Origin: Pseudomonas sp.
Lineage (GTDB): Bacteria > Pseudomonadota > Gammaproteobacteria > Pseudomonadales > Pseudomonadaceae
Direction: 5' to 3'
Assembly: GCF_030683065.1 (NCBI RefSeq)
Contig: NZ_JAUXMX010000040.1
Span: 88,254 to 152,253 of the forward strand
Length of the DNA stretch: 64,000 nt
Shown: in pieces, positions 56,790 to 64,000 of the stretch
Numbering within the stretch: the first letter of the stretch is position 1
Layout of the letters: every line of letters starts with the position of its first letter
Made by a program: the position numbers and the translations under genes
Notes under the pieces: generated by a model
Seen by the model: the letters and a program-made list of their open reading frames with translations, nothing else
Databases searched by the model: none
Told to the model about the DNA's origin: nothing

Positions 56790-57308
56790 TCAGGGGTTGC
56801 TGGCCAGCTCGGTGGTAAATACCCGTTTGGCATCCAGATAGGTGCGTTGCCAGTAGCTATTGCTGAGGCTGTCCAGGCGCACGGTGCCACCGCTGGAGGG
56901 GGCATGCACGAAACGGCCATCGCCGACGTAGATCCCGGCATGGCTGACTTGGCGACCGCCATTAGTGGCGAAGAACACCAGGTCGCCGCTTTGCAGTGCG
57001 TTACGGCCAACGGTTGGCGCACGCATGCTGATCAGCTCACGGGTGGTGCGCGGTAGGCTGATGCCGGCCGCATCACGATAGACGTAGCCAATCAAGCCGC
57101 TGCAGTCGAAACCGCCGGCAGGGGTATTGCCGCCATAGACATAGGGTGTGCCGACCAGCCCAAGCGCGCGAAACAATACGTCTTGGGCGCCACTGTCAAA
57201 GTGGGCACTGGGCTGCTGAACGATGGGCTGTGGAGCGGGCCGTTGACCCGCGCAGCCAGTCAGCAGCGCGGCAAGCAGGAACAGGACAATAGGGGTCGTG
57301 ACATTCAT
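56790..57308 (-). CDS. NlpC/P60 family lipoprotein (first of a pair)
   Basis: This 172-residue cell-wall peptidase-like protein has a lipoprotein signal (MNVTTPIVLFLLAALLTGC) and the catalytic Cys-His-His set in GGFDCSGLIGYVY, QVSHAGIYVGDGRFVHAPSS. NlpC/P60 enzymes cut peptide bonds in murein stem peptides; this one should be membrane-anchored in the periplasm. It lies 120 bp downstream of a longer paralogue, with which it shares about the whole domain. Confidence 0.92.
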   Translation of the reverse strand: MNVTTPIVLFLLAALLTGCAGQRPAPQPIVQQPSAHFDSGAQDVLFRALGLVGTPYVYGGNTPAGGFDCSGLIGYVYRDAAGISLPRTTRELISMRAPTVGRNALQSGDLVFFATNGGRQVSHAGIYVGDGRFVHAPSSGGTVRLDSLSNSYWQRTYLDAKRVFTTELASNP

Positions 57309-57431
57309 CAGCGAAGCGATCCAGAACCTGAGTGCGCTCTACTCTGCCTACTCAGGAGGTACAGCGCAACCTTGTGGCTGCGCCGGGTGAGATGTGGCTG
57401 CGCTGGGGGATTTTGTGGCAGCGCCGGGCAA

Positions 57432-58055
57432 TCAGGGGTGGCGTGGCAGCGGGTCAGTCGACGCCAGGGCCAGAGCACGCTTGGCTTCGATGAAGGTGCG
57501 ATTCCAATAGCGATCTTCCAGGCTATCAACCCGCACACCACCGCTGCGGCTGCTGGAGGAATGGATGAACTGGTCATCGCCCAGGTAAATCCCGGCGTGG
57601 CTAACGCGACCGCGACCGTTGGTGCTGAAGAACAGCAGATCGCCCGGTTCCAGCTCTGCACGCTCGACCAAAGGAGCGTCGATATTGATCATTTCACGGG
57701 TTGAACGCGGCAATTGCATGCCGAGCTCTTCCTTGAACAGGTAGCCGATGAAGCCGCTGCAATCGAAGCCGGAACTCACCGTGCTGCCACCGTAGCGATA
57801 ACGGGTGCCCACCAGCGACAAGCCATGGGTCAGGATGCTGTCGGCCAACTGGGGCAGTTCGTAGGACTTGTCACCGGCAAAATCGATGACTGCTTCGTCG
57901 TCGTCGGCTTCTTCAACAAGAACCGCATGCTCGAACGTCTTGGCCTTCACCACTGCAGTGGTTGCCGGCGATTGCGGAGCATGGTTGGCGCAAGCGGCCA
58001 GAACCAAGGTGAGTGCGAGAGGCACGAGAGGTGCGAAGTTTTTGAACATGAGCAC
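57432..58055 (-). CDS. NlpC/P60 family lipoprotein (second of a pair)
   Basis: This 207-residue protein begins MLMFKNFAPLVPLALTLVLAACAN, a lipoprotein signal with lipobox LAAC. A 50-residue acidic linker (EEADDDEAVIDFAGDKSYEL) precedes the NlpC/P60 domain with SGFDCSGFIGYLF and RVSHAGIYLGDDQFIHSSSS. The start could also be the third codon. It is a paralogue of the downstream gene; the extra linker is the main difference. A probable role is murein turnover. Confidence 0.92.
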   Translation of the reverse strand: MLMFKNFAPLVPLALTLVLAACANHAPQSPATTAVVKAKTFEHAVLVEEADDDEAVIDFAGDKSYELPQLADSILTHGLSLVGTRYRYGGSTVSSGFDCSGFIGYLFKEELGMQLPRSTREMINIDAPLVERAELEPGDLLFFSTNGRGRVSHAGIYLGDDQFIHSSSSRSGGVRVDSLEDRYWNRTFIEAKRALALASTDPLPRHP

Positions 58056-58101
58056 AACGTGTCGTAGTTTTACAAGAGCGCGACTATGCCTTCTATGACC
58101 C

Positions 58102-58411
58102 TCATTTGCAAATTCTATGACGCTTGATGTGACTTAGTAGACTCGGCAAAACATCTAAAGCGCGCTCTTGCACATGCACATCGACGAGATCACTAAGGTC
58201 GCCGTGGCCGGGATTGATCTCGGCAGTAAAACCACCCGCCTGGCGAGTGCGCAGCAGCGGCTCGACGATGCAGGGAAAACTGGCACTGGTACCATTCGAA
58301 GCCTTTGACCAGCTCGGTGTAGAGGCTGTTGATCGCGCGCTCCGGGAGTATCTCCTCGAAGCAGCAGCACTGGCGGGCGCAGAATGCCCAAGCGCCCCGA
58401 GTACCGCCCAC
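58102..58411 (-). pseudogene. Possible gene remnant downstream of the Tag-like gene
   Basis: Two different minus-strand frames look coding in turn. The first reads AFCARQCCCFEEILPERAIN, SLYTELVKGFEWYQCQFSLH with G or C at most third positions. After about 58290 another frame takes over with VEPLLRTRQAGGFTAEINPG, HGDLSDLVDVHVQERALDVL and ends at 58102. This pattern fits one frameshifted ancestral gene. No family is recognised, and the case rests on codon bias by eye. Confidence 0.35.
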
Positions 58412-58414
58412 GCC

Positions 58415-59086
58415 TCAGTGATTGACCGTGTATGCCAGCATCATCGAGAGCTGGCACAGCGGTCGACCACTTTGCGCATGCCACTGATTGAACGCGGCCT
58501 GGACGGCTGCGCGATCTCTGATGCTGGTCGGTACTTTGTCGATGATGTTCTGCGCCTTGAGTGCGGCAACCATGTCGTCGCTGGGGATAAAGGTGTCCTT
58601 GCCAACCATGCGCAGGAATCGCGGCGCGGACAAGCCGCCGAGCTGGCTGCCGTGCTTGGCCAGGTATTTCCAGAGGCCGACGATATCGGTCACTGGCCAG
58701 TCGGCGATCAACGCGCCAAAACTGCCCTTCTCCTGACGCACATCCAGGACGAATTGGGCATTGCGCGGCACGCTCTTGAGCTTGCCCAGATGGCGAATGA
58801 TGCGCGCATCCTGCATCAGGTTTTCCAGGCGTTCGGCGCCCATCAGCACGACTTTCTCTGGATCGAAACCGAAGAACACTTGCTCGAAAGCCGGCCATTT
58901 TGAATCGACCAGGCTGTGCTTGAGGCCAGCGCGAAAAATGCGCAGGCTCATCGTCGAGAGGTAGCGGTCATCACCCAGCGCACGTAATTGGGCGTCGCTG
59001 CGCGACTGCGGCAAGTGCGCCTCAAGCGCCGCCGCCGAGCCGAAGCGATTCAGGCAATATTCGTGGAGCCATTTGTAGTCGCGCAT
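58415..59086 (-). CDS. DNA-3-methyladenine glycosylase I family protein
   Basis: This 223-residue protein resembles Tag-family base-excision glycosylases in its core (KWPAFEQVFFGFDPEKVVLM, QDARIIRHLGKLKSVPRNAQ). Its N-terminus (MRDYKWLHEYCLNRFGSAAA) lacks the Cys/His zinc-site text found at the start of E. coli Tag, so it belongs to a divergent subgroup. It would remove alkylated purines; activity is inferred only. Confidence 0.8.
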   Translation of the reverse strand: MRDYKWLHEYCLNRFGSAAALEAHLPQSRSDAQLRALGDDRYLSTMSLRIFRAGLKHSLVDSKWPAFEQVFFGFDPEKVVLMGAERLENLMQDARIIRHLGKLKSVPRNAQFVLDVRQEKGSFGALIADWPVTDIVGLWKYLAKHGSQLGGLSAPRFLRMVGKDTFIPSDDMVAALKAQNIIDKVPTSIRDRAAVQAAFNQWHAQSGRPLCQLSMMLAYTVNH

Positions 59087-59149
59087 GGACTGTCCTTACG
59101 GAATCTTTCGCAGATCATTTCGTGCCCACGCTGGAGCATGGGAGCAACC

Positions 59150-59336
59150 ATCGCGGCCAAGGCCGTTCCTACAGGAAACGAGATTTTGTAGATCCTATGT
59201 TCATATGCAAAGTCTGCGGCATCGTAGGGTGGATGAAAAAGGCTACGCGCCCCGACCCACCCTATACAGCTCTCGTAGCCGGATGAACTCCGGGAACTCT
59301 CTAAATCGCCCCGGATTACATCCGGGATACAGGTCA
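59150..59336. repeat. Cluster of three dispersed repeats upstream of the Tag-like gene
   Basis: A divergent REP (ATCGCGGCCAAGGCCGTTCC, 59150), a TAGGGTGGAT…GCGCCCCGACCCACCCTA element (59224–59262) and a degenerate GTAGCCGGATG…CATCCGGGATAC element (59275–59331) lie side by side in the 255-bp spacer with ttcA. No gene is supported here. Confidence 0.65.
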
Positions 59337-59341
59337 GGCGA

Positions 59342-60166
59342 TCAGAGGTTCATCACATTGACGAAGCGCGATGCGGCGCTTTCGTCAATTTTCAGGTTCT
59401 TGAAGTCGAATAGGTTGCGGTCAGCCAACTGTGAAGGCACGACGTTTTGCAGCGCGCGGAACATGATATCGATACGCCCCGGCGTCTTGCGCTCCCAGTC
59501 CTTAAGCATGTCCTTGACCACCTGACGCTGCAGGTTTTCCTGGGAGCCACACAGGTTGCACGGGATGATCGGGAATTGCCTGAGCTGGCTGTAGGCCTCG
59601 ATATCCGCCTCCTTGCAATAGGCCAGCGGACGGATCACCACGTTGCGTCCGTCGTCGGCGCGCAGCTTGGGCGGCATGGCCTTGAGCGTGCCGCCGTAGA
59701 ACATGTTGAGGAAGAAGGTTTCCAGGATGTCGTCACGGTGATGACCCAGGGCCATCTTGGTCGCGCCGATTTCGTCGGCGAAGGTATACAGGGTGCCACG
59801 GCGTAGACGCGAACACAGCGAGCAGGTGGTCTTGCCTTCCGGGATCATCTCCTTGACCACCGAATAGGTGTCTTTTTCGACGATGTGGTAAGGCACTCCG
59901 ATGGATTCCAGGTAGGCCGGCAGGACGTGTTCGGGGAAACCTGGCTGTTTCTGGTCCATATTTACCGCGACGATCTCGAACTTGATCGGCGCGACTTTCT
60001 GCATGTGCAGCAGCACATCGAGCATGGTGTAGCTGTCCTTGCCACCGGACAGGCAGACCATGACCTTGTCGCCTTCCTCAATCATGTTGAAGTCGGCAAT
60101 GGCTTCGCCGGCCTGACGACGCAGGCGTTTTTGCAGTTTGTTCTGATTGACCGAGAGGCTACCCAT
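59342..60166 (-). CDS. ttcA: tRNA 2-thiocytidine synthetase TtcA
   Basis: This 274-residue ATPase thiolates cytidine 32 in several tRNAs. The PP-loop motif Ser40-Gly-Gly-Lys-Asp-Ser45 ([14 protein letters not shown]) binds ATP. Cysteines in [11 protein letters not shown] and [13 protein letters not shown] hold the iron-sulfur cluster and catalytic sulfur. Length and text are typical. It is divergent from the DnaJ-related gene. Confidence 0.95.
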   Translation of the reverse strand: MGSLSVNQNKLQKRLRRQAGEAIADFNMIEEGDKVMVCLSGGKDSYTMLDVLLHMQKVAPIKFEIVAVNMDQKQPGFPEHVLPAYLESIGVPYHIVEKDTYSVVKEMIPEGKTTCSLCSRLRRGTLYTFADEIGATKMALGHHRDDILETFFLNMFYGGTLKAMPPKLRADDGRNVVIRPLAYCKEADIEAYSQLRQFPIIPCNLCGSQENLQRQVVKDMLKDWERKTPGRIDIMFRALQNVVPSQLADRNLFDFKNLKIDESAASRFVNVMNL

Positions 60167-60263
60167 GGTGCGCTGGAATCCGGAGGCTTACTAAAGTGCA
60201 GCATTTTACCCAGAAACCACGGCGCGCCCTACCCCAATAACTTGGCAATGCTAGGCTCAGCTG

Positions 60264-60860
60264 ATGAACGATGAACTTGACCCCACTGTCGATCTGGCAG
60301 ACCAACTGCACCACATGCTGCAAGCCGCCCCAGCAGGGATTGGTGAATACCAGTTAATCCAGCAGCTGAAAGAGCGCCACTGCACACACATCCCTCACCT
60401 GCCGCTGACCGATAAACTGGTGCTGTTTCGCACTCACTTTCTGGTCTTCAACGCCCTGTACCGGCTGCGCGAACGGTTATGGGGCGAACAGCTCGGTTTT
60501 GTGCAGATCAGCCCGCTGTGCATCCGACTGCTGCCTTACCAAGCCGGCAGCAGCGAACTCAGCGAGCACGACCCGCTCCGTGACTATTACCTGGACCTCA
60601 GTCAGCTGAGTGACACCGACGAGCAGGATGTTGAGGATCTGCTGTCCAGTTTCTGGAAACGCATGCAAGGCGGTGAAGAAAAGAGTGCGGCCCTGGAGCT
60701 GTTCGAGCTGGACGAAGGCCAGCAAGTGCTCAATATCGGGCTTATCAAGCATCGCTACAGGCAGCTGGTCAGTCTGCATCACCCTGACCGTGGCGGCAGC
60801 ACTGCCCGCTTGCAGTCGATCAACAAAGCCATGGAAATACTAGAACGCTATTACAGCTGA
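60264..60860 (+). CDS. DnaJ-related protein with C-terminal J domain
   Basis: This 198-residue protein has the DNAJ-related N-terminal domain (DQLHHMLQAAPAGIGEYQLI, DKLVLFRTHFLVFNALYRLR) and a C-terminal J domain whose HPD motif is in RQLVSLHHPDRGGS near residue 173. J domains stimulate the ATPase of DnaK-type chaperones. The J domain being at the C-terminus is typical of this subfamily. A client is not known. Confidence 0.88.
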   Translation: MNDELDPTVDLADQLHHMLQAAPAGIGEYQLIQQLKERHCTHIPHLPLTDKLVLFRTHFLVFNALYRLRERLWGEQLGFVQISPLCIRLLPYQAGSSELSEHDPLRDYYLDLSQLSDTDEQDVEDLLSSFWKRMQGGEEKSAALELFELDEGQQVLNIGLIKHRYRQLVSLHHPDRGGSTARLQSINKAMEILERYYS

Positions 60861-61026
60861 CTTGCAGAGACTAATTTGCTCTAAGCCCGACGCCCACAGT
60901 CACTCCAGCCTCTGCCTATACTGCGACATACGGTCGCACAGGTTCGGCCCAGTACTCGGTAATGCTGCACACGTGTGCCGGGCACTTGGTTGGGGGGCGA
61001 CCGCAAAAAAAGAGGAGGTGTCTGGC

Positions 61027-61626
61027 ATGATCAATCACGTTTGGGGGCTCTTCACCCATCCCGATAAGGAATGGCAGGAAATTCGTGGAGAAGAAGAAAC
61101 TATCAGCCACATGTATCTCACCCACATACTGGTGCTCGCAGCGATTCCGGCGGTATCGGCCTTTATCGGTACGACCCAGGTCGGCTGGTCTATCGGTGAT
61201 AGGGCACCGGTAATGCTGACCGAAGCCAGCGCATTGCAAATGACCATCATGACTTACCTGGCGATGCTTGCCGGCGTTGCCGTGATGGGTGCTTTTATCC
61301 ACTGGATGGCGCGCACCTACGACGCCAGCCCCAACCTGACCCAATGCGTAGTGTTCGCAGCCTACACCGCAACACCGTTGTTCGTTGGCGGCCTGGCGGC
61401 ACTCTATCCAGACATGTGGCTGGCCATGGTGGTGGGCACACTGGCCATCTGTTACACCGTATACCTGCTGTATGTGGGCATACCAACCTTCATGGGTATC
61501 CCTGAGGATGAGGGCTTTATGTTCTCAAGCTCAGTACTCGCGGTCGGCTTGGTGGTATTGGTGGCGATGATCGCCAGCTCGGTGATTCTCTGGGGGCTTG
61601 GGGTAGGCCCGGTCTACACCAGCTAA
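61027..61626 (+). CDS. Yip1-family inner-membrane protein
   Basis: This 199-residue protein has five membrane helices and the Yip1-domain opening MINHVWGLFTHPDKEWQEIR. No function is established for the bacterial members. The ATG follows an excellent GAGGAGG Shine-Dalgarno, which decides the start against a longer upstream frame. It is followed by a strong terminator. Confidence 0.87.
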   Translation: MINHVWGLFTHPDKEWQEIRGEEETISHMYLTHILVLAAIPAVSAFIGTTQVGWSIGDRAPVMLTEASALQMTIMTYLAMLAGVAVMGAFIHWMARTYDASPNLTQCVVFAAYTATPLFVGGLAALYPDMWLAMVVGTLAICYTVYLLYVGIPTFMGIPEDEGFMFSSSVLAVGLVVLVAMIASSVILWGLGVGPVYTS

Positions 61627-61641
61627 ACAACCCGCACTACA

Positions 61642-61671
61642 CGAAACCACCTTGCGGTGGTTTCGTCGTTT
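61642..61671 (+). terminator. Intrinsic terminator after the Yip1-like gene
   Basis: CGAAACCACC and GGTGGTTTCG form a perfect 10-bp stem with loop TTGC, followed by TCGTTTT. Confidence 0.88.
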
Positions 61672-61731
61672 TAGGGCTGCCGTAGCAGCTGAGCTTAGGC
61701 ATAATTGCGCGGTCACCATCAGGTTGCGCCC

Positions 61732-62226
61732 ATGCCCGAACACATCCACGCTCGTGTCGAAACCTGCTATCAGCAGGCCGAAGCCTTTTTCAAACAGCGC
61801 TTCGTCCGCGCCGAAGTAAGTTTCAAGCTGCGCGGACAAAAAGCCGGTGTGGCGCACCTGACGGAAAACAAGCTGCGTTTCAATCCGCAGCTGTACCGGG
61901 ACAACCGCGAAGACTTCCTCAGGCAGACAGTGGCTCACGAAGTGGCGCACCTGATCGCCCATCAACTGTTCGGCCTGAAGATCCAGCCACACGGCGAGGA
62001 ATGGCAACTGATCATGCGCGGCGTCTATGAGCTGCCGCCAAATCGCTGCCATACCTACGACGTCAAACGCCGCAAGGTCAGCCGCTTCATCTACCGCTGC
62101 AGCTGCCCCCAAAGCGACTTCCCCTTCTCCGCCCAACGCCACGCCCTGGTCGGCAAAGGCCGACGCTACTTCTGCCGGCGCTGCAAGGTGACCTTAAGCT
62201 TTACCGGCGAACAGCGGGTGGAGTGA
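61732..62226 (+). CDS. sprT: SprT-family zinc metalloprotease-like protein
   Basis: This 164-residue protein has the HExxH metal motif at His69-Glu70-Val-Ala-His73 (QTVAHEVAHLIAHQLFG) and a C-terminal zinc ribbon with cysteine pairs in YRCSCPQ and YFCRRCKV. This is the SprT layout, related to the SPRTN protease domain. Bacterial substrates are unknown. The ATG start is preferred over the frame extension upstream because it opens with the conserved MPEHIHARVE segment. Confidence 0.9.
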   Translation: MPEHIHARVETCYQQAEAFFKQRFVRAEVSFKLRGQKAGVAHLTENKLRFNPQLYRDNREDFLRQTVAHEVAHLIAHQLFGLKIQPHGEEWQLIMRGVYELPPNRCHTYDVKRRKVSRFIYRCSCPQSDFPFSAQRHALVGKGRRYFCRRCKVTLSFTGEQRVE

Positions 62227-62654
62227 ACGGCGCTCCGCGCCAACCCACCGATTGCATGCAGTAATCCCGTGCAGGAACCAGGCGCCCCTTATCAAACAAC
62301 AAATAACTCATTGTTTTATATATAGAAACTTTTACGAAATCTTGTAGAGGCCAGTAACCGTAGGATGGGTTGAGCGCAGCGATACCCATCGAGCGATTTA
62401 TGCCTATACCCGGTTGTTGTGGCTGAAATCCATGATGGGTTACGGCGCGGTTATTCTGCTGGCAGCAGGTTAATTTGTGGGCGCCTAACCTACGCGGCCC
62501 GACCCATCCGGTCTTGATCCTTGAGCACCCAGTTTGCTGCGCGACAGCGCGGCGCCTGAACAACGGGGGGCGCCTACATGTTTACACGCCATACATCGCC
62601 TAAAAACCTATTCGCGACCAACCTCCGAGCCTGGAGCCGAGGCAAGCGGTGCGC
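62227..62654. other. Repeat-bearing spacer after sprT
   Basis: These 428 bp hold one dispersed repeat (62360) and a fragment of the GGGTTACGGCGC family at about 62438. No gene is supported. The end of the CoA-transferase gene is convergent from the right. Confidence 0.45.
62360..62395. repeat. Dispersed repeat (GTAGGATGGGTTGAGCGCAG…)
   Basis: GTAGGATGGGTTGAGCGCAG followed by CGATACCCATCGAGCG is one half of the inverted repeat family seen at 27201 and 56530. Confidence 0.65.
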
Positions 62655-63836
62655 TTACGCCACGACCTTGTTGGCCTTTAGCTCGGCGATCCGTTCGGCC
62701 GAATAGCCCAGTTCGACCAGCACCTCCTCGGTATGCGCACCCAGCGCCGCGCCGATATGCCGGGGCTCGGGCAGCCCCGCTGAAAACTTGATCGGACAAG
62801 CGATCTGCTGCTGCGGGTCGCCGCCCGTACGCGGTACTTCGGTGATCAGTTGACGCGCCTTGATCTGCGGATGTTCGACCGCTTCGCTGAGGTTGAGCAT
62901 GGGCTCGACGCAGGCATCCAGGCCGGCGAACAGCTGGCTCCATTCAGCGAAATCACGCCGCTCGAACTCGACTTTTATTTCGTGCTTCAGCGCCAGCTGA
63001 TCTTGTGGGTTGAGCGATAAACCACGTGCAGCCAACTCCGGGCGGCCGATGGCGGCGCAGAACTGCTGCATAAACTGCGGCTCCAGGCTGCCGACCGAGA
63101 ACCAACGGCCATCGCGGGTACGGTAGTAGTCGTAGAAGCTGCCGCCATTCAGCGCCTGGTTTTCCATCGCAGGCTCCACGCCAGCGGCCAGATAGCCCGC
63201 GCCAGCCATGCCATGCAGACTGAAGGCGCAGTCGGTCATGCTGATATCCACCTGCTGGCCTTGCCCCGTGGCCTGACGCTGGATCACCGCCGCGAGCAGA
63301 CCGATCACCCCGTGCAACGAGCCGCCGGCAATGTCCGCGGCCTGAATACCCAGCGGCAGCGGCCCGCTTTCACGGCGCCCGGTGTAACTGGCGATACCGG
63401 CCAAGGCCAGGTAGTTGATGTCGTGGCCGGCGCGGTCCTTATACGGGCCAGTCTGGCCGTAACCGGTGATCGACACATAGATCAGCTTCGGATTGATCGC
63501 CTTCAGCGCCTGGTAGCCGACGCCGAGTTTATCCATCACCCCCGGGCGAAACTGCTCCAACACGATGTCGTACTCGGCCACCAGCTGCTTGACCATCGCC
63601 ACCGCCTCGGGCTGCTTCAAGTCCAGGGCGATGCAGCGCTTGTTGCGATTCAGATAGGCGTGGCTGGCCGATACGCCGCCGTCATGCGGCGGCAGCACGC
63701 GCAGCAGGTCCATGCGTGTCGGCGATTCGATACGCAACACCTCGGCGCCCATGTCGGCGAGCAACAAGGAGGCAAACGGGCCTGGCAACAGGGTGGAAAA
63801 ATCCAGCACCTTCAGTGACGACAGCGGGCCTTGCAT
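62655..63836 (-). CDS. CaiB/BaiF family CoA-transferase or alpha-methylacyl-CoA racemase
   Basis: This 393-residue class III CoA-transferase-fold protein opens LKVLDFSTLLPGPFASLLLA. The motif DRAGHDINYLALAG and a following aspartate in QAADIAGGSLHG match the His/Asp pair of alpha-methylacyl-CoA racemases better than the Asp-nucleophile of true CoA-transferases. It therefore probably epimerises 2-methylacyl-CoA esters in branched-chain fatty acid degradation. The C-terminus is complete (IAELKANKVVA). Confidence 0.87.
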   Translation of the reverse strand: MQGPLSSLKVLDFSTLLPGPFASLLLADMGAEVLRIESPTRMDLLRVLPPHDGGVSASHAYLNRNKRCIALDLKQPEAVAMVKQLVAEYDIVLEQFRPGVMDKLGVGYQALKAINPKLIYVSITGYGQTGPYKDRAGHDINYLALAGIASYTGRRESGPLPLGIQAADIAGGSLHGVIGLLAAVIQRQATGQGQQVDISMTDCAFSLHGMAGAGYLAAGVEPAMENQALNGGSFYDYYRTRDGRWFSVGSLEPQFMQQFCAAIGRPELAARGLSLNPQDQLALKHEIKVEFERRDFAEWSQLFAGLDACVEPMLNLSEAVEHPQIKARQLITEVPRTGGDPQQQIACPIKFSAGLPEPRHIGAALGAHTEEVLVELGYSAERIAELKANKVVA

Positions 63837-63952
63837 AACAGCTCCTTTGGGAACTCAATCCCGTAGCCCAATGAAATGGACTCCCCCCTCCTACGGCGTC
63901 TATGCGCCAGACTAGAGTTGTCAAAACAAAAGTCACGAAGGGAGGAGTCACC
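63837..63952. other. Left end of an IS110-family element, probable
   Basis: This 116-bp stretch lies between the CoA-transferase-like gene start and the transposase ATG. It should contain the CoA-transferase promoter, the left end of the insertion sequence and the transposase promoter. The boundary is not visible without the right end. Confidence 0.4.
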
Positions 63953-64000
63953 ATGAAATTTAAGCGAATTGGTGTCGATTTGGCAAAGCAGGTGTTCCAG
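63953..64000 (+). mobile_element. IS110-family transposase, first 16 codons
   Basis: The ATG follows GGGAGGAG and opens MKFKRIGVDLAKQVFQ, the start of the DEDD (RuvC-like) domain of IS110/IS1111 transposases, with the first catalytic aspartate in GVDLAK. The window ends here, so the remaining gene and the element's right end are not seen. The subgroup cannot be told. Confidence 0.85.

Noticed and set aside
58214..58903. 229-codon plus-strand frame across the Tag-like gene
   Set aside because: It is antisense to a recognised glycosylase gene and lacks any known domain.

Overview
The window looks like a chromosome segment of a Pseudomonas species. Supporting this are two tandem cbb3 oxidase operons followed by ccoGHIS, hemN and anr, a dnaX–ybaB–recR block, an O-antigen locus bounded by wbpM and wzz/ihfB, and many Pseudomonas-type REP elements (core GAGCGGACTTGTCCGCG). 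Housekeeping genes have high-GC codon use; the stretch from about 32.4 to 42.5 kb is clearly AT-richer.

Layout. 0–4.7 kb: start of uppP, a cache-domain chemoreceptor with a small conserved partner, a DUF3429 membrane protein, queD and an alpha/beta hydrolase. 4.8–19.8 kb: micro-aerobic respiration, with two complete ccoNOQP operons, the assembly set ccoG, ccoH, ccoI, ccoS and a TauE/SafE-like membrane protein, then oxygen-independent hemN and its regulator anr. Anr-type boxes lie before the second ccoN and before hemN. 19.8–29.8 kb: apt, a NaChBac-type voltage-gated sodium channel, a cold-shock protein, an acyl-CoA dehydrogenase, recR/ybaB/dnaX, the 4.5S RNA gene and an HU-like protein, separated by repeat-rich spacers.

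30.0–54.0 kb: O-antigen locus, read right to left. ihfB and wzz come first, then a HepT/MntA-type HEPN–MNT pair, a metallo-beta-lactamase RNase-like protein, an RfaH/NusG-family antiterminator and a perfect ops element. These are followed by rmlB, rmlA, a 3,4-ketoisomerase, an acetyltransferase and an aminotransferase (a dTDP-3-acetamido-3,6-dideoxyhexose module), then wzx, glycosyltransferases, a wzy-like polymerase, a wbpV/wbpL-like pair and wbpM. A gtrABC-like O-antigen modification cassette with an IS30 remnant separates wbpL from wbpM. A decayed membrane-protein gene fills the apparently empty space after wzx.

54.0–64.0 kb: a major facilitator transporter with a coupled 41-residue membrane ORF, an O-methyltransferase, two NlpC/P60 lipoproteins, a Tag-family DNA glycosylase, ttcA, a DnaJ-related protein, a Yip1-like membrane protein, a SprT-like metalloprotein, a CaiB/BaiF CoA-transferase family enzyme and the first codons of an IS110-family transposase.

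The most unusual observations are two dispersed repeats carried in frame inside otherwise intact genes (rmlB and the metallo-beta-lactamase gene), the decayed gene after wzx, the broken IS30 inside the gtr cassette, an ops site next to an rfaH-like gene, and tandem duplications of about 250 and 145 bp. I found no CRISPR array, tRNA or rRNA. No wholly new multi-gene system could be established from sequence alone.
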